DNA of 64,000 nt from the NCBI RefSeq assembly GCF_036746095.1, contig NZ_DAIOEU010000020.1, positions 4,052 to 68,051 of the forward strand, given 5' to 3'. The DNA is from Dyella_B sp036746095 (lineage in GTDB: Bacteria > Pseudomonadota > Gammaproteobacteria > Xanthomonadales > Rhodanobacteraceae). Of the stretch, positions 24,278 through 31,211 are shown one piece after another; the first letter of the stretch is position 1; each line of letters opens with the position of its first letter. The position numbers were made by a program, and so were the translations under genes. Below the pieces are notes generated by a model, which worked only from the letters and a program-made list of their open reading frames with translations, made no database searches and had not been told where the DNA came from.

Positions 24278-25246
24278 ATGTACCTGACGTCCCTGGGCAA
24301 GCTGGCGCTCGGCAGTCGATTGAAAGCCCTTAGCGACCACTTCTACGGCGCGGCCGATGAGGTCTACCAGACGCTTGGCGCCAGTATCGAGTCCCGCTGG
24401 CTACCTGTCTTGCGCTATTTGTGGGACACCGGACCCAGCTCCGTGACGGAAGTGGCCGATGCCATCGGCCAGACCCACTCGGCCGTCAGCCAGCTCACCG
24501 ACAAGCTGGTGCGCGCAGGGATGGTGCGACGGCGGAAAGATCCGGCCGATGGCCGCCGCACCGTGCTGGTGCTTACCGACAAGGCGCATGTATCCCTGGC
24601 TGGGCTTGGCCCGATCTGGTGTGCCGTGCGCCGTGGCGTCACCCGTTCGCTGGAAGAACATGCCATGCGATTGCTGGACGCCATTGCCGCCTGCGAACAG
24701 GCCTTGCAGGAGCGGCCAGTCACGCAGGCGATCCTGGCCGAGCATGCCGCGATCAAGGCCGCGCCGCTGGAAATCCTGCCTTACGCACCGGCCTTGCGTG
24801 AGCATTTCCATCGCTTGAACGCGCAATGGCTGGAGCGCCATTTTCGGATCGAAGACATTGACCGTGCCGTGCTGAGCGACCCCGAGCGATACATCTTGCA
24901 GCCGGGCGGCACGATTTTCTTCGCGAGGCTGGGCGAGGAGATCATTGGCACTTGCGCCTTGTTGCAGGAATCGCCGGGCGTGTTCGAGCTGACCAAGATG
25001 GGCGTGGACGAAACCTTCCGTGGCCTGGGCGCCGGCAAACGCCTGCTGGACGCATGCATTGCCGAATTTCATCGGCGCGGCGGCCATACGCTATTCCTGG
25101 AATCCAACAGCAGCCTCAAGCCGGCGCTGCGCATGTACGAGAAAGCTGGCTTTGTGCGGCAACCGTCGATACGGCCCGGTTCGCATTACGAGCGGGCAGA
25201 TGTGTACATGGTTTACCAAGCGCCCAGGGAAGCGAAATCAGCTTGA
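24278..25246 (+). CDS. MarR-type regulator fused to GNAT acetyltransferase
   Basis: A 322-residue fusion. The N-terminal half (about 1-150) is a MarR winged helix with SSVTEVADAIGQTHSAVSQLTDKLVRAGMVRRRKDPADGRR as recognition helix and wing. The C-terminal half (about 165-310) is a GNAT domain with KMGVDETFRGLGAGKRLLDACI as acetyl-CoA motif A and LKPALRMYEKAGFVR as motif B. Such fusions occur in several bacteria, where the acetyltransferase substrate is mostly unknown. It stands as a single gene behind a palindromic candidate operator. Confidence 0.9.
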   Translation: MYLTSLGKLALGSRLKALSDHFYGAADEVYQTLGASIESRWLPVLRYLWDTGPSSVTEVADAIGQTHSAVSQLTDKLVRAGMVRRRKDPADGRRTVLVLTDKAHVSLAGLGPIWCAVRRGVTRSLEEHAMRLLDAIAACEQALQERPVTQAILAEHAAIKAAPLEILPYAPALREHFHRLNAQWLERHFRIEDIDRAVLSDPERYILQPGGTIFFARLGEEIIGTCALLQESPGVFELTKMGVDETFRGLGAGKRLLDACIAEFHRRGGHTLFLESNSSLKPALRMYEKAGFVRQPSIRPGSHYERADVYMVYQAPREAKSA

Positions 25247-25329
25247 TCTGCCGTCAAGGCATCGAGCGGCTTCGAACCGGCGGCACCATGCGCTAAGCCC
25301 CGGCATTCGCCGGGGCGACGGCATGGAAC

Positions 25330-26025
25330 TCAACGCGTACCGCGCACCACGATCGTCTTGCCGGACACGTCGATCATCCCCTGTTCCTCGAGCTGCTTGA
25401 GCACGCGGCCCACCATCTCGCGCGAGCAGCCCACGATGCGGCTGACTTCCTGGCGCGAAATGCGGATCTGGGTGCCTTCGGGATGGCTCATGGCATCCGG
25501 CTCCTGGCACAAATCCAGCAGGGTGCGGGAGATGCGGTTGGTGACGTCCATGAAGGCCATGCGGCTCACCTGGCGCGAGGTGCGCAGCAGGCGATGCGTA
25601 AGCTGGGCGCCGATCGCGAACAGGATCTTCGGGCACTCCTCGCGCAGCGGGCCTTCCATCAGCTGGAACAGGCGCTCGTAGCTGATTTCGGCCATCTCGC
25701 AGGCAGTGCGGGTGCGCACCATCGACTCGCGTTGGGCCTGTTCCACGAACAGGCCCATCTCGCCGATGAACTGGCCACGGCTGATGTACGCGAGGATCAG
25801 TTCGCGCCCTTGCTCGTCTTCCGTGCATACGGCCAGCGAGCCTTCGATGACGTAGTAAAGCGTGTTGGCAGGGTCGCCGGGGCGGATGATGGCGGTTTTG
25901 CCCGGGTAGCGGCGGCGGTGGCAGAGCCCAAGGAAACGCTCCATGGAGGCCGGGTCGGGCGCAAAGCCGAGGGGCGCCTGTGAACGTTCGAAGGCCTGTT
26001 GTAACTGGTATTTCAGTTGCACCAC
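25330..26025 (-). CDS. clp: CRP/FNR-family global regulator Clp
   Basis: A 231-residue CRP-like protein. The N-terminal cNMP-binding barrel has YVIEGSLAVCTEDEQGRELILAY and GQFIGEMGLF; in CRP the matching GEL/RTA positions bind cAMP, and Clp of Xanthomonas is known to respond to cyclic di-GMP. The helix-turn-helix is ISRQEVSRIVGCSREMVGRVLKQLEEQG. The start was set at GTG 26025, 8 bases after GGGGAA, giving the normal Clp length; the next codon GTG 26022 is an alternative. It is divergent from speD, an arrangement typical of the group. Confidence 0.92.
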   Translation of the reverse strand: MVQLKYQLQQAFERSQAPLGFAPDPASMERFLGLCHRRRYPGKTAIIRPGDPANTLYYVIEGSLAVCTEDEQGRELILAYISRGQFIGEMGLFVEQAQRESMVRTRTACEMAEISYERLFQLMEGPLREECPKILFAIGAQLTHRLLRTSRQVSRMAFMDVTNRISRTLLDLCQEPDAMSHPEGTQIRISRQEVSRIVGCSREMVGRVLKQLEEQGMIDVSGKTIVVRGTR

Positions 26026-26435
26026 AGAAGTTTTCCCCAGCTGAGTTGATCTCAATGGACGCCCATCCCGCGACGTGGTCTTAAATCCATGCGCATCCCC
26101 TGCGACTTTCGCATTATGGCAAAGACATGTGAAGCAGAGGGATGATCTGTGGCACATCGCAAAGGCGGCGTGATCGCCGGCATGTACCCCCTGCGAGATT
26201 GATCTCCCATGCGCCGGTCGTCAGGCCGGGCACGCTGCACTGCGGAAAAACCGGTTCTGTTTTTCTCCAATTTGTCGCATACTTCGCAGTCTTCCGGAGG
26301 ACAGCAGCCTCATTGCCATCGTCCGTACACAAGGGGCGTGCAGGATAAGGGTCCAGCACGCTTTTTCAATCAGCGGGGACCCTTGTAGCTAACCCGCCTC
26401 ACCTGTCGGCCGTGACCCGGCCATGGAGTGTCGCC
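26026..26435. other. divergent regulatory region clp-speD
   Basis: About 410 bases without a gene. On the minus strand a CATAAT box (26118-26113) could be the clp promoter, with a TTCACATG half-site just upstream of it. The speD side contains the hairpin at 26347-26384. No full CRP palindrome was found. Confidence 0.45.
26347..26384 (+). promoter_or_regulatory. structured hairpin in the speD leader
   Basis: Perfect 8-bp outer stem AAGGGTCC (26347-26354) with GGACCCTT (26377-26384) and an inner CGCT/AGCG stem (26359-26362 with 26372-26375). It lies 51 bases before the speD start codon, well placed for control of transcription or translation. No known RNA family was recognised. Confidence 0.45.
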
Positions 26436-27221
26436 GTGGTGAAACCCCTCCCGCGCCTGCGCCTGCAGGGCTTCAACAACCTTACCAAGGCCCTGAGCTT
26501 CAATATCTACGACATCTGCTATGCGGTGTCGGAAGACCAGCGCCAGCGCTATATCGAGTACATCGATGAGCAGTACGACGCCGATCGACTCACGCAGATT
26601 TTGACCGACGTGGCCGAGATCATTGGCGCGAACATCCTCAACGTGGCGCGCCAGGACTACGACCCGCAGGGTGCCTCCGTCACCATCCTCATTTCCGAAG
26701 AGCCGGTGGTGGAGAAGCTTGGCCGCGACACCATTTCGGATGCCGTGGTGGCGCATATGGACAAGAGCCACATCACCGTCCATACCTATCCGGAAACGCA
26801 TCCCCATAACGGCATTGCCACCTTCCGCGCGGATATCGACGTGGCGACCTGCGGCGTGATTTCGCCGCTGAAGGCACTGAACTACCTGATCGACAGTTTT
26901 GAGTCGGACATCGTGGTGTGCGACTACCGCGTGCGCGGCTTCACCCGCGACGTGAAGGGCAAAAAGCACTTCATCGATCACAAGATCAACTCGGTGCAGG
27001 ATTACCTGGCACGGCACATTCGCCAGAAGTACGAGATGTTCGACGTGAACGTGTATCAGGAAAACATCTTCCACACGAAGATGCACATCAAGGATTTCGA
27101 CCTCGATACCTATCTGTTCGAGGCGCATGCGGATGATCTGTCGTTCAAGGAGCGGCAGAAGATCGAGCAGTTGTTGCGCCGGGAAATCGAGGAGTTGTTC
27201 CACGGGCGTAATCTGATGTGA
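26436..27221 (+). CDS. speD: S-adenosylmethionine decarboxylase proenzyme
   Basis: Makes decarboxylated SAM, the aminopropyl donor for spermidine. The 261-residue proenzyme is of the E. coli class (1A): it should self-cleave at Lys110-Ser111 in HMDKSHITVHTYPE to form the pyruvoyl cofactor. Other marks are GFNNLTKALSFNIYD, NVARQDYDPQGASVT, TCGVISPLKALN and VYQENIFHTKMH. Start GTG 26436, 7 bases after GGAG, chosen because MVKPLPRLRLQG matches the family. No spermidine synthase gene is nearby. Confidence 0.96.
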   Translation: MVKPLPRLRLQGFNNLTKALSFNIYDICYAVSEDQRQRYIEYIDEQYDADRLTQILTDVAEIIGANILNVARQDYDPQGASVTILISEEPVVEKLGRDTISDAVVAHMDKSHITVHTYPETHPHNGIATFRADIDVATCGVISPLKALNYLIDSFESDIVVCDYRVRGFTRDVKGKKHFIDHKINSVQDYLARHIRQKYEMFDVNVYQENIFHTKMHIKDFDLDTYLFEAHADDLSFKERQKIEQLLRREIEELFHGRNLM

Positions 27222-27223
27222 CG

Positions 27224-27254
27224 AAAAAAACCCGCCGAAAGGCGGGTTTTTTTT
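27224..27254 (+). terminator. Rho-independent terminator of speD
   Basis: CCCGCC/GGCGGG stem with GAAA loop, seven A before and eight T after, starting three bases beyond the stop codon. Confidence 0.92.
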
Positions 27255-27326
27255 GAATGCATTCCCGCTTTCGCGCACCGCTGTCCGGAGAAATTTTTCG
27301 CCGTTCTTGCGGGAAAGCTAAAACGA

Positions 27327-27405
27327 CGTCATTCCAGCGAAAGCTGGAATCCAGCGACTTGAAAATCTGCAAAGGCACTGGATTCCAGCTTTCGCTGGAA
27401 TGACG
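27327..27405. repeat. paired ATTCC-type inverted repeats
   Basis: Two 28-base copies, 27327-27354 and 27378-27405, are exact reverse complements 23 bases apart; each has the core ATTCCAGCGAAAGCTGGAAT. Part-copies of the ATTCCCGC-type repeat flank them near 27260-27275 and 27500-27518. The layout repeats that at 10102-10187. It fills the 319-base convergent gap between speD and coq7, which has no gene. Confidence 0.8.
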
Positions 27406-27540
27406 AGTTGATGGCACTGAATTTCCATGGAAATTTTTTGATGCCGGGTGCTATGCCCGCGCATTTCTGAAGAACTTCATTTTCCCTGGACAGCAATGCA
27501 CTTTCGCGGGAATGACGACCGCACAAGATGCGCTGTGTGG

Positions 27541-28182
27541 TCAAACCCGGTAAGCAACTGTCTTCATCACCAACGACGTCGCATGCATCATCTGTGGAAG
27601 CGGAAACGGCAGCGTGATGCCGCCACGCTCGCGCGCATTTTGCGCATGCCGTACCTCCTCCTCCTGCATCTGTTTCAGCACGGCACGCGAGCGCTCGTCC
27701 TGGGCTGGCAGCTTGTCCATGTGTTCGGCCAGGTGCGCTTCCACCTGCTTTTCGGTTTCCACGACAAAGCCCAGGCTGACCTTGTCACCGGCCAGCGCAG
27801 CCAGTGCGCCGATCGCGTAGCTGCCCGCGTACCACAGCGGATTGAGCAGGCTGGGCTGGCTATCCAGTTCGTGCAGGCGTTCGGCACACCAGGCGAGGTG
27901 ATCGGTTTCCTCGGTCGCCGCATCGTGTAGATGTACGCGGTTTTCTTCATGGCGCGCCAACGCGGCCTGTCCGTCATACAACGCCTGGGCGCAAACCTCG
28001 CCGGTGTGGTTCACGCGCATCAGGCCGGCGACGTGGCGGCGTTCCTTGTCGTCAAGCTCGGCATCGGCCACATGGTGGGCCGGGGAGGGGCGATGCGCCT
28101 CCGGTGTGCCGGCTACGGTTTCCAATGCGCGTTCAATGCCGGCAAACAGGCGGTCGAGCGGGCTGAGCGTACGTACGTTCAT
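27541..28182 (-). CDS. coq7: 3-demethoxyubiquinol 3-hydroxylase
   Basis: Di-iron membrane-bound monooxygenase of ubiquinone synthesis, the Coq7/CLK-1 type used instead of UbiF. The 213-residue protein carries the ligand motifs NHTGEVCAQALYDGQ, EETDHLAWC and EEEVRHAQ, a GExxH-like pattern typical of the family. The ATG at 28182 overlaps the stop of the GlcF-like gene (ATGA); an in-frame ATG at 28194 is possible. Confidence 0.95.
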   Translation of the reverse strand: MNVRTLSPLDRLFAGIERALETVAGTPEAHRPSPAHHVADAELDDKERRHVAGLMRVNHTGEVCAQALYDGQAALARHEENRVHLHDAATEETDHLAWCAERLHELDSQPSLLNPLWYAGSYAIGALAALAGDKVSLGFVVETEKQVEAHLAEHMDKLPAQDERSRAVLKQMQEEEVRHAQNARERGGITLPFPLPQMMHATSLVMKTVAYRV

Positions 28183-29399
28183 GACGGTATCCATTGCTGC
28201 GCGAGCAGGGTCAGCGGGTGCAAGGTTGGCAAGTCTGGGGTTGTTTCTTCCAGTCCGGCCGCCAGATGCAATCGGCAGCCGATATTGGACGACAGAAGTC
28301 CTTGCACATCCAGCGTCGTGATGCGAGTCAACACCCGTTCGCGCAATGCTGCGGCCCGGTCTGGAAACTGCAGCACGTGGCTGCCGGCAGCGCCACAGCA
28401 ATAAGGCGGGGCAGGCAGGCGCTTCAGTTGCAACTGGGGGATGCGGCGTAGCAGCTTCATAAGTGCTGCATCGCTGCGTGCCACGTTGGCTTGGGTGCAT
28501 GGCACGTGCAGGGCAAGTTGGCCGGGGTAGGGACGAAAGGCCAGTGCATCGATGCGTTCGGCGAGTAGCGGGTAGGGATCGTCCACAGGCGCCCCTGGCA
28601 GCGCCTTGCGCAATGCGCTCAGGCAGCCCGGCGTGACGGTAACCAGGTGATCCGCTTTCGCATTTGCCCAGGCTTGCCGGACATGCGCGGCAACGGCTTC
28701 GGCTTCGCGAGCGGCGCCATCGTGCAGATCCAGTGCGCCGCAACAGAACGCCGGCAGCCGGATCACCTGATAGCCTGCGGCCGCCAAAAGCGTCTCTGCG
28801 GCGCGCTCGGCTTCCACGTCATAGACGCTTGCCACACAACCTGGAAACAGCGCCACAATGCCTGCTTTCCTCCCGCCCCTGCTTGGTAGGGGAGGGCCGG
28901 GGTGGGGGTGCTTGGGCTTGTCGTAAGTACGATGGGTCTCAACGTGCTTCCTTGGCGCCAAAGCCAGGGCTTCTCGCCACGCATCCGGCAGCGCGCGCCT
29001 GAGCCATCGCGCGCCGGTCCAGCGAATCAACTGTTGGGCCCAGCGATTCAACCTCGGCCGCTTCACCATAGCCAATAAAGCCCGAGGACGCCCTGGGGCG
29101 GGCCCAAGCAACGCCCGGGTCTCCATCAGCAATTCCTCATACTTGACCCCTGCCGGACAAACCCGCTCGCAACTCAGGCACCCTAGGCAATGATCCAGCG
29201 GCTCGCGCAGATCGGCTCCCACCGAGACCTGCCCCCGTGCCAGCGCCGCAGCGATCGCGATCCGTCCGCGCGGCGACTCGGCTTCATTGCCGTCCAGGGC
29301 ATAGGTAGGGCATACGGGCAGGCAAAGTCCGCATTGCACACACTGGTCGGCCAGCACGGCGAGCGGCAAGCGGGGGTTCTCAAGAGGCATGTCATTCAT
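28179..29399 (-). CDS. GlcF-like iron-sulfur (CCG-domain) protein
   Basis: A 406-residue protein with two N-terminal 4Fe-4S motifs (CVQCGLCLPVCP near residue 21 and CLGCLSCERVCP near residue 72) and two C-terminal CCG domains (FPGCVASVYD...FCCGALD and HVPCTQANV...YCCGAAGSH). This is the order of the glycolate oxidase iron-sulfur subunit GlcF. No glcD or glcE is adjacent, so the electron donor partner is unknown. The linker holds a run of Pro/Gly residues (HPGPPLPSRGG) encoded by a repeat-like GC-rich stretch at 28868-28912. It is coupled to coq7. Start codon uncertain (29399 or 29390). Confidence 0.85.
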   Translation of the reverse strand: MNDMPLENPRLPLAVLADQCVQCGLCLPVCPTYALDGNEAESPRGRIAIAAALARGQVSVGADLREPLDHCLGCLSCERVCPAGVKYEELLMETRALLGPAPGRPRALLAMVKRPRLNRWAQQLIRWTGARWLRRALPDAWREALALAPRKHVETHRTYDKPKHPHPGPPLPSRGGRKAGIVALFPGCVASVYDVEAERAAETLLAAAGYQVIRLPAFCCGALDLHDGAAREAEAVAAHVRQAWANAKADHLVTVTPGCLSALRKALPGAPVDDPYPLLAERIDALAFRPYPGQLALHVPCTQANVARSDAALMKLLRRIPQLQLKRLPAPPYCCGAAGSHVLQFPDRAAALRERVLTRITTLDVQGLLSSNIGCRLHLAAGLEETTPDLPTLHPLTLLAQQWIPS

Positions 29400-29432
29400 G
29401 CTATCATTCGCGACTCGCAACCCTTCGTGGGC

Positions 29433-29462
29433 TTGCGCGATAGATGAAAGCCTCGCTATCAT
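29433..29462 (+). promoter_or_regulatory. promoter of rplM-rpsI
   Basis: TTGCGC (29433-29438), 18-base spacer, TATCAT (29457-29462), about 60 bases before rplM. The leader then contains a CCGCC/GGCGG hairpin near 29493-29507, a possible site for autogenous control by L13. Confidence 0.5.
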
Positions 29463-29523
29463 CTCGCGCCTTTATTCACCGATTCCGCTTACCGCCCTAT
29501 TGGCGGCAGACAGGTATTCCGAA

Positions 29524-29952
29524 ATGAAAACGTTCAGCGCCAAGCCGGAAAGCGTCAAGCGCGACTGGTACGTGGTTGATGCCACGGACAAGACGCTCGG
29601 TCGTCTTTCGACCGAGATCGCGCGCCGCCTGCGCGGCAAGCACAAGCCCGAGTTCACCCCGCACGTCGATACCGGCGACTACATCGTCGTGATCAACGCC
29701 GAGAAGGTGGCTGTCACCGGTGCCAAGCTGGACGACAAGATGTATCACCGCTTCACCGGCTACGTCGGCAACCTCAAGACCACCAGTCTGAAGGATCTGC
29801 TGGCTACCTATCCCGAGCGCGTCATCGAGATCGCCGTCAAGGGCATGCTGCCGAAGAACCCGCTGGGCCGCGCAATGTACCGCAAGCTCAAGGTGTACGG
29901 CGGCGCCGAACATCCGCATACCGCCCAGCAGCCGAAGGCGCTGGAAATCTAA
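29524..29952 (+). CDS. rplM: 50S ribosomal protein L13
   Basis: Large-subunit protein uL13, an early assembly protein binding 23S rRNA. The 142 residues match the family throughout: KRDWYVVDATDKTLGRLSTEIA, RGKHKPEFTPHVDTGDYIVV, KMYHRFTGYVGNLK and GMLPKNPLGRAMYRKLKVY. It forms the usual rplM-rpsI pair with a 9-base gap. Confidence 0.98.
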   Translation: MKTFSAKPESVKRDWYVVDATDKTLGRLSTEIARRLRGKHKPEFTPHVDTGDYIVVINAEKVAVTGAKLDDKMYHRFTGYVGNLKTTSLKDLLATYPERVIEIAVKGMLPKNPLGRAMYRKLKVYGGAEHPHTAQQPKALEI

Positions 29953-29961
29953 GGAAGCATC

Positions 29962-30354
29962 ATGGCGATTCAGCAGAATTACGGCACCGGCCGCCGCAAG
30001 ACCTCCGCAGCACGCGTGTTCCTGCGCAAGGGCAGTGGTCAGATCGAAGTGAACGGCAAGAGCCTGGACGATTTCTTCGGCCGCGAAACCTCGCGCATGA
30101 TCGTGCGCCAGCCGCTCGAACTCACGCAGAGCGCCGACAAGTTCGATATCAAGGTCACCGTTGCCGGTGGTGGTATCACCGGTCAAGCTGGCGCGATCCG
30201 TCTCGGTATCGCCCGCGCGCTGATCGAGTACGACGAAAGCCTGAAGTCCCAGCTGCGCAAGGCTGGCTTCGTGACCCGCGACGCCCGTGAAGTCGAGCGT
30301 AAGAAGGTCGGCCTGCACAAGGCACGTCGCGCTACCCAGTTCTCGAAGCGCTAA
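29962..30354 (+). CDS. rpsI: 30S ribosomal protein S9
   Basis: Small-subunit protein uS9 whose C-terminal tail reaches the P-site tRNA. The 130-residue protein has YGTGRRKTSAARVFL, GGGITGQAGAIRLGIARAL and the terminal basic motif ending QFSKR, the conserved SKR tail. AGGAAG precedes the ATG. Confidence 0.98.
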   Translation: MAIQQNYGTGRRKTSAARVFLRKGSGQIEVNGKSLDDFFGRETSRMIVRQPLELTQSADKFDIKVTVAGGGITGQAGAIRLGIARALIEYDESLKSQLRKAGFVTRDAREVERKKVGLHKARRATQFSKR

Positions 30355-30422
30355 TCCTCGCAAGAGGCAGCACTTCAACCGCCCGGTGCATCAGGTCAGA
30401 GCGCACGGTGCGGCACGAGTAT

Positions 30423-30496
30423 TGGGAGATCGTCTAACGGTAGGACAACGGACTCTGACTCCGTTTATCTAGGTTCGAATCCTAGTCTCCCAGCCA
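30423..30496 (+). tRNA. tRNA-Gln (anticodon CTG)
   Basis: A full cloverleaf of 74 bases with encoded CCA: acceptor stem TGGGAGA with TCTCCCA, anticodon stem ACGGA/TCCGT with loop CTCTGAC (anticodon CTG), T-loop GGTTCGAATCC, discriminator G as required for Gln. It lies 68 bases after rpsI and is followed by a terminator. Confidence 0.95.
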
Positions 30497-30501
30497 AAAA
30501 C

Positions 30502-30530
30502 AAAAAGCCCGCCCCTGTGGCGGGCTTTTT
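30502..30530 (+). terminator. terminator after tRNA-Gln
   Basis: A 12-bp stem AAAAAGCCCGCC/GGCGGGCTTTTT with a 5-base loop, followed by more T residues; starts 6 bases after the tRNA. Confidence 0.92.
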
Positions 30531-30767
30531 GTTTTTTGTTGGGAGGGTCAAGGACGCGAACCACGTTCGACTTGTTGTCGGGAACAAATTTGGACAGCGC
30601 ATAAGCGCTGGCCCCAGATCGCGTAGCGCGGAGGGGTGAACCCCAGGAATGGGGCGAACAATCCTAGTCTCCAGTTCGGCATACGAAGCGCTGCTGACTC
30701 TCGCTACACTTGATCGGCATTCGCCCGCCGTCAGTAGCCTAGCTCAAGTATGGGATTGCACGCAGAC
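30531..30767. other. non-coding stretch with partial tRNA-Gln 3'-end copy
   Basis: No gene seen. Bases 30660-30672 repeat 13 bases of the tRNA-Gln 3' end (tRNA copy at 30479-30491), and AG follows after a one-base gap. It also contains small inverted repeats (CAGCGC/GCGCTG-like at 30596-30611 and CCCC/GGGG pairs at 30612-30655). This looks like a decayed integration boundary. Confidence 0.4.
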
Positions 30768-31121
30768 ATGGCCACCAACCAGGATTTCGTCGACTACGTC
30801 ACCGAGCAGCTGGCGCTTGGCGATCGGTTTACGCAAAAGAAGATGTTTGGTGAGTACGCCCTGTATGTGGACGGGAAGGTGGTCGCCTTCGCCTGTGACA
30901 ACAGCTTCTTCGTCAAACCATCTGCGGCTGCGACGAAGCTGGCGCCAGAACTTCCCCAGCGGCCTCCTTACCCGGGTGCCAAGGACTATCCGGTTGCCGA
31001 CGAGCTTCTGGATGACTCTGACCTCATTCGCCGATTGATCCTTGAGACTGCTGCGCTCATACCGGCACCTAAGCCCAAAAAAGCCGCGTCGCCTCGCAAG
31101 CCCGGTAAAGGCGCCAAGTGA
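30768..31121 (+). CDS. TfoX N-terminal domain protein
   Basis: A 117-residue protein formed by a TfoX-N domain (DFVDYVTEQLALGDRFTQKKMFGEYALYVDGKVVAF through LLDDSDLIRRLILETA) and a short basic tail (KPKKAASPRKPGKGAK). TfoX/Sxy regulates competence in some gammaproteobacteria, but lone N-domain proteins are widespread and uncharacterised. ATG 30768 matches the domain start; ATG 30750 is an alternative. It is the first gene of the accessory stretch after tRNA-Gln. Confidence 0.8.
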   Translation: MATNQDFVDYVTEQLALGDRFTQKKMFGEYALYVDGKVVAFACDNSFFVKPSAAATKLAPELPQRPPYPGAKDYPVADELLDDSDLIRRLILETAALIPAPKPKKAASPRKPGKGAK

Positions 31122-31211
31122 TTTCGGACAGGGAGCGCTGGTGTCATCCTTGAAGGGCAGTGCGTTGGAATATGCATACGATGCTGCTTTCCACGAGTCG
31201 GAGTGGCGAGA

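Noticed and set aside
30497..30670. Minus-strand reading through the terminator and tRNA-Gln
   Set aside because: An open frame ending in the antisense of the tRNA is a known artefact; it has no start signal or domain.
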